DNA of 13,699 nt, taken from positions 1 to 13,699 of the forward strand of contig JBIKSZ010000092.1 in NCBI GenBank assembly GCA_044348345.1. Direction: 5' to 3'. Below the pieces are notes generated by a model. It worked only from the letters and a program-made list of their open reading frames with translations, did not search any database and was not told where the DNA came from. Shown in pieces: positions 13,591-13,699 of the stretch (the stretch's first letter is position 1; every line of letters starts with the position of its first letter). Both the position numbers and the translations under genes were made by a program. Source of the stretch: Falsiroseomonas sp044348345 (GTDB taxonomy: Bacteria > Pseudomonadota > Alphaproteobacteria > Acetobacterales > Acetobacteraceae).

Positions 13591-13699
13591 GGGGCAGGCT
13601 CCGGGCGGACGGGAAGGGGCCTCTTGGCCCGATCGGGCCGGATTGTCCAGGGCCAGGGGTGCCAGGGGTTGGGGGGAAGGTTGGCGGCCAGGGTGCGGC
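13591..13699 (-). promoter_or_regulatory. Upstream region of the acpXL operon with palindrome and tandem repeat
   Basis: These 109 bases precede acpXL and run to the window end; no coding frame is supported. GGCCCGATCGGGCC (13626-13639) is a perfect 14-bp palindrome 36 to 49 bases before the ATG. GCCAGGGGT is present twice in tandem (13652-13660 and 13661-13669). No clear -35/-10 pair is visible, so the promoter may be further out. The palindrome is a candidate operator, which is inference. Confidence 0.4.

Noticed and set aside
1..13699. Mobile element, CRISPR array, defence system or biosynthetic gene cluster
   Set aside because: No transposase, integrase, regularly spaced repeats, nuclease or toxin-antitoxin gene was seen. 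The KS/ACP set is explained by the lipid A acylation cluster, not by a polyketide pathway.

Overview
The window is high-GC, tightly packed DNA whose gene content and protein motifs point to an alphaproteobacterium, plausibly a Rhodospirillales/Acetobacteraceae-type organism. Clues are an acpXL-type lipid A locus, a Bug/TctC solute-binding protein and strong GC bias at third codon positions; the family-level placement is inference. Nearly every base is coding. No tRNA, rRNA, CRISPR array, phage gene or insertion sequence was seen.

Left part (1-5768). The 3' part of ychF (plus strand, cut by the window edge) converges on a five-gene minus-strand string. In transcription order this string is: a beta-class-like glutathione S-transferase with a TTG start (5768-5145), a second GST-family protein, a histidine phosphatase, a COG2509-type FAD-dependent dehydrogenase and a HI0933/YhiN-type flavoprotein. 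Three of its four junctions are one-base TGATG stop/start overlaps, so it is probably one translationally coupled operon. The 200-bp gap between ychF and this string is full of GC-rich inverted and direct repeats, including a 13-bp perfect hairpin.

Middle (5769-8401). A divergent intergenic region leads into a plus-strand pair: a secreted Bug/TctC solute-binding protein and, 8 nt later, a fumarylacetoacetate-hydrolase-family enzyme. This looks like an uptake and catabolism pair of unknown substrate. Next is a small exported SYLF/YSC84-domain protein whose whole ribosome-binding site lies in the 3' arm of a 14-bp perfect hairpin that abuts the ATG.

Right part (8414-13590, minus strand). Six genes in the order ACP, FabZ-like dehydratase, degenerate ketoacyl synthase, intact FabF-like ketoacyl synthase, medium-chain dehydrogenase, lauroyl-type acyltransferase. 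Order and sequence match the rhizobial acpXL-fabZXL-fabF2XL-fabF1XL-adh-lpxXL cluster, which makes very-long-chain (omega-1)-hydroxy fatty acids on a dedicated ACP and transfers them to lipid A. Junctions are 33 nt, 3 nt, a 4-nt overlap, a 1-nt overlap and 1 nt, so this is a compact operon. Two details are the most interesting points here. The first synthase has lost all three catalytic positions, as in a chain-length factor. The 'alcohol dehydrogenase' has lost its catalytic-zinc ligands but kept the four structural-zinc cysteines, so it may be an enoyl reductase. The locus type is known, so I do not claim a wholly new system; the division of labour inside it is the part worth testing.
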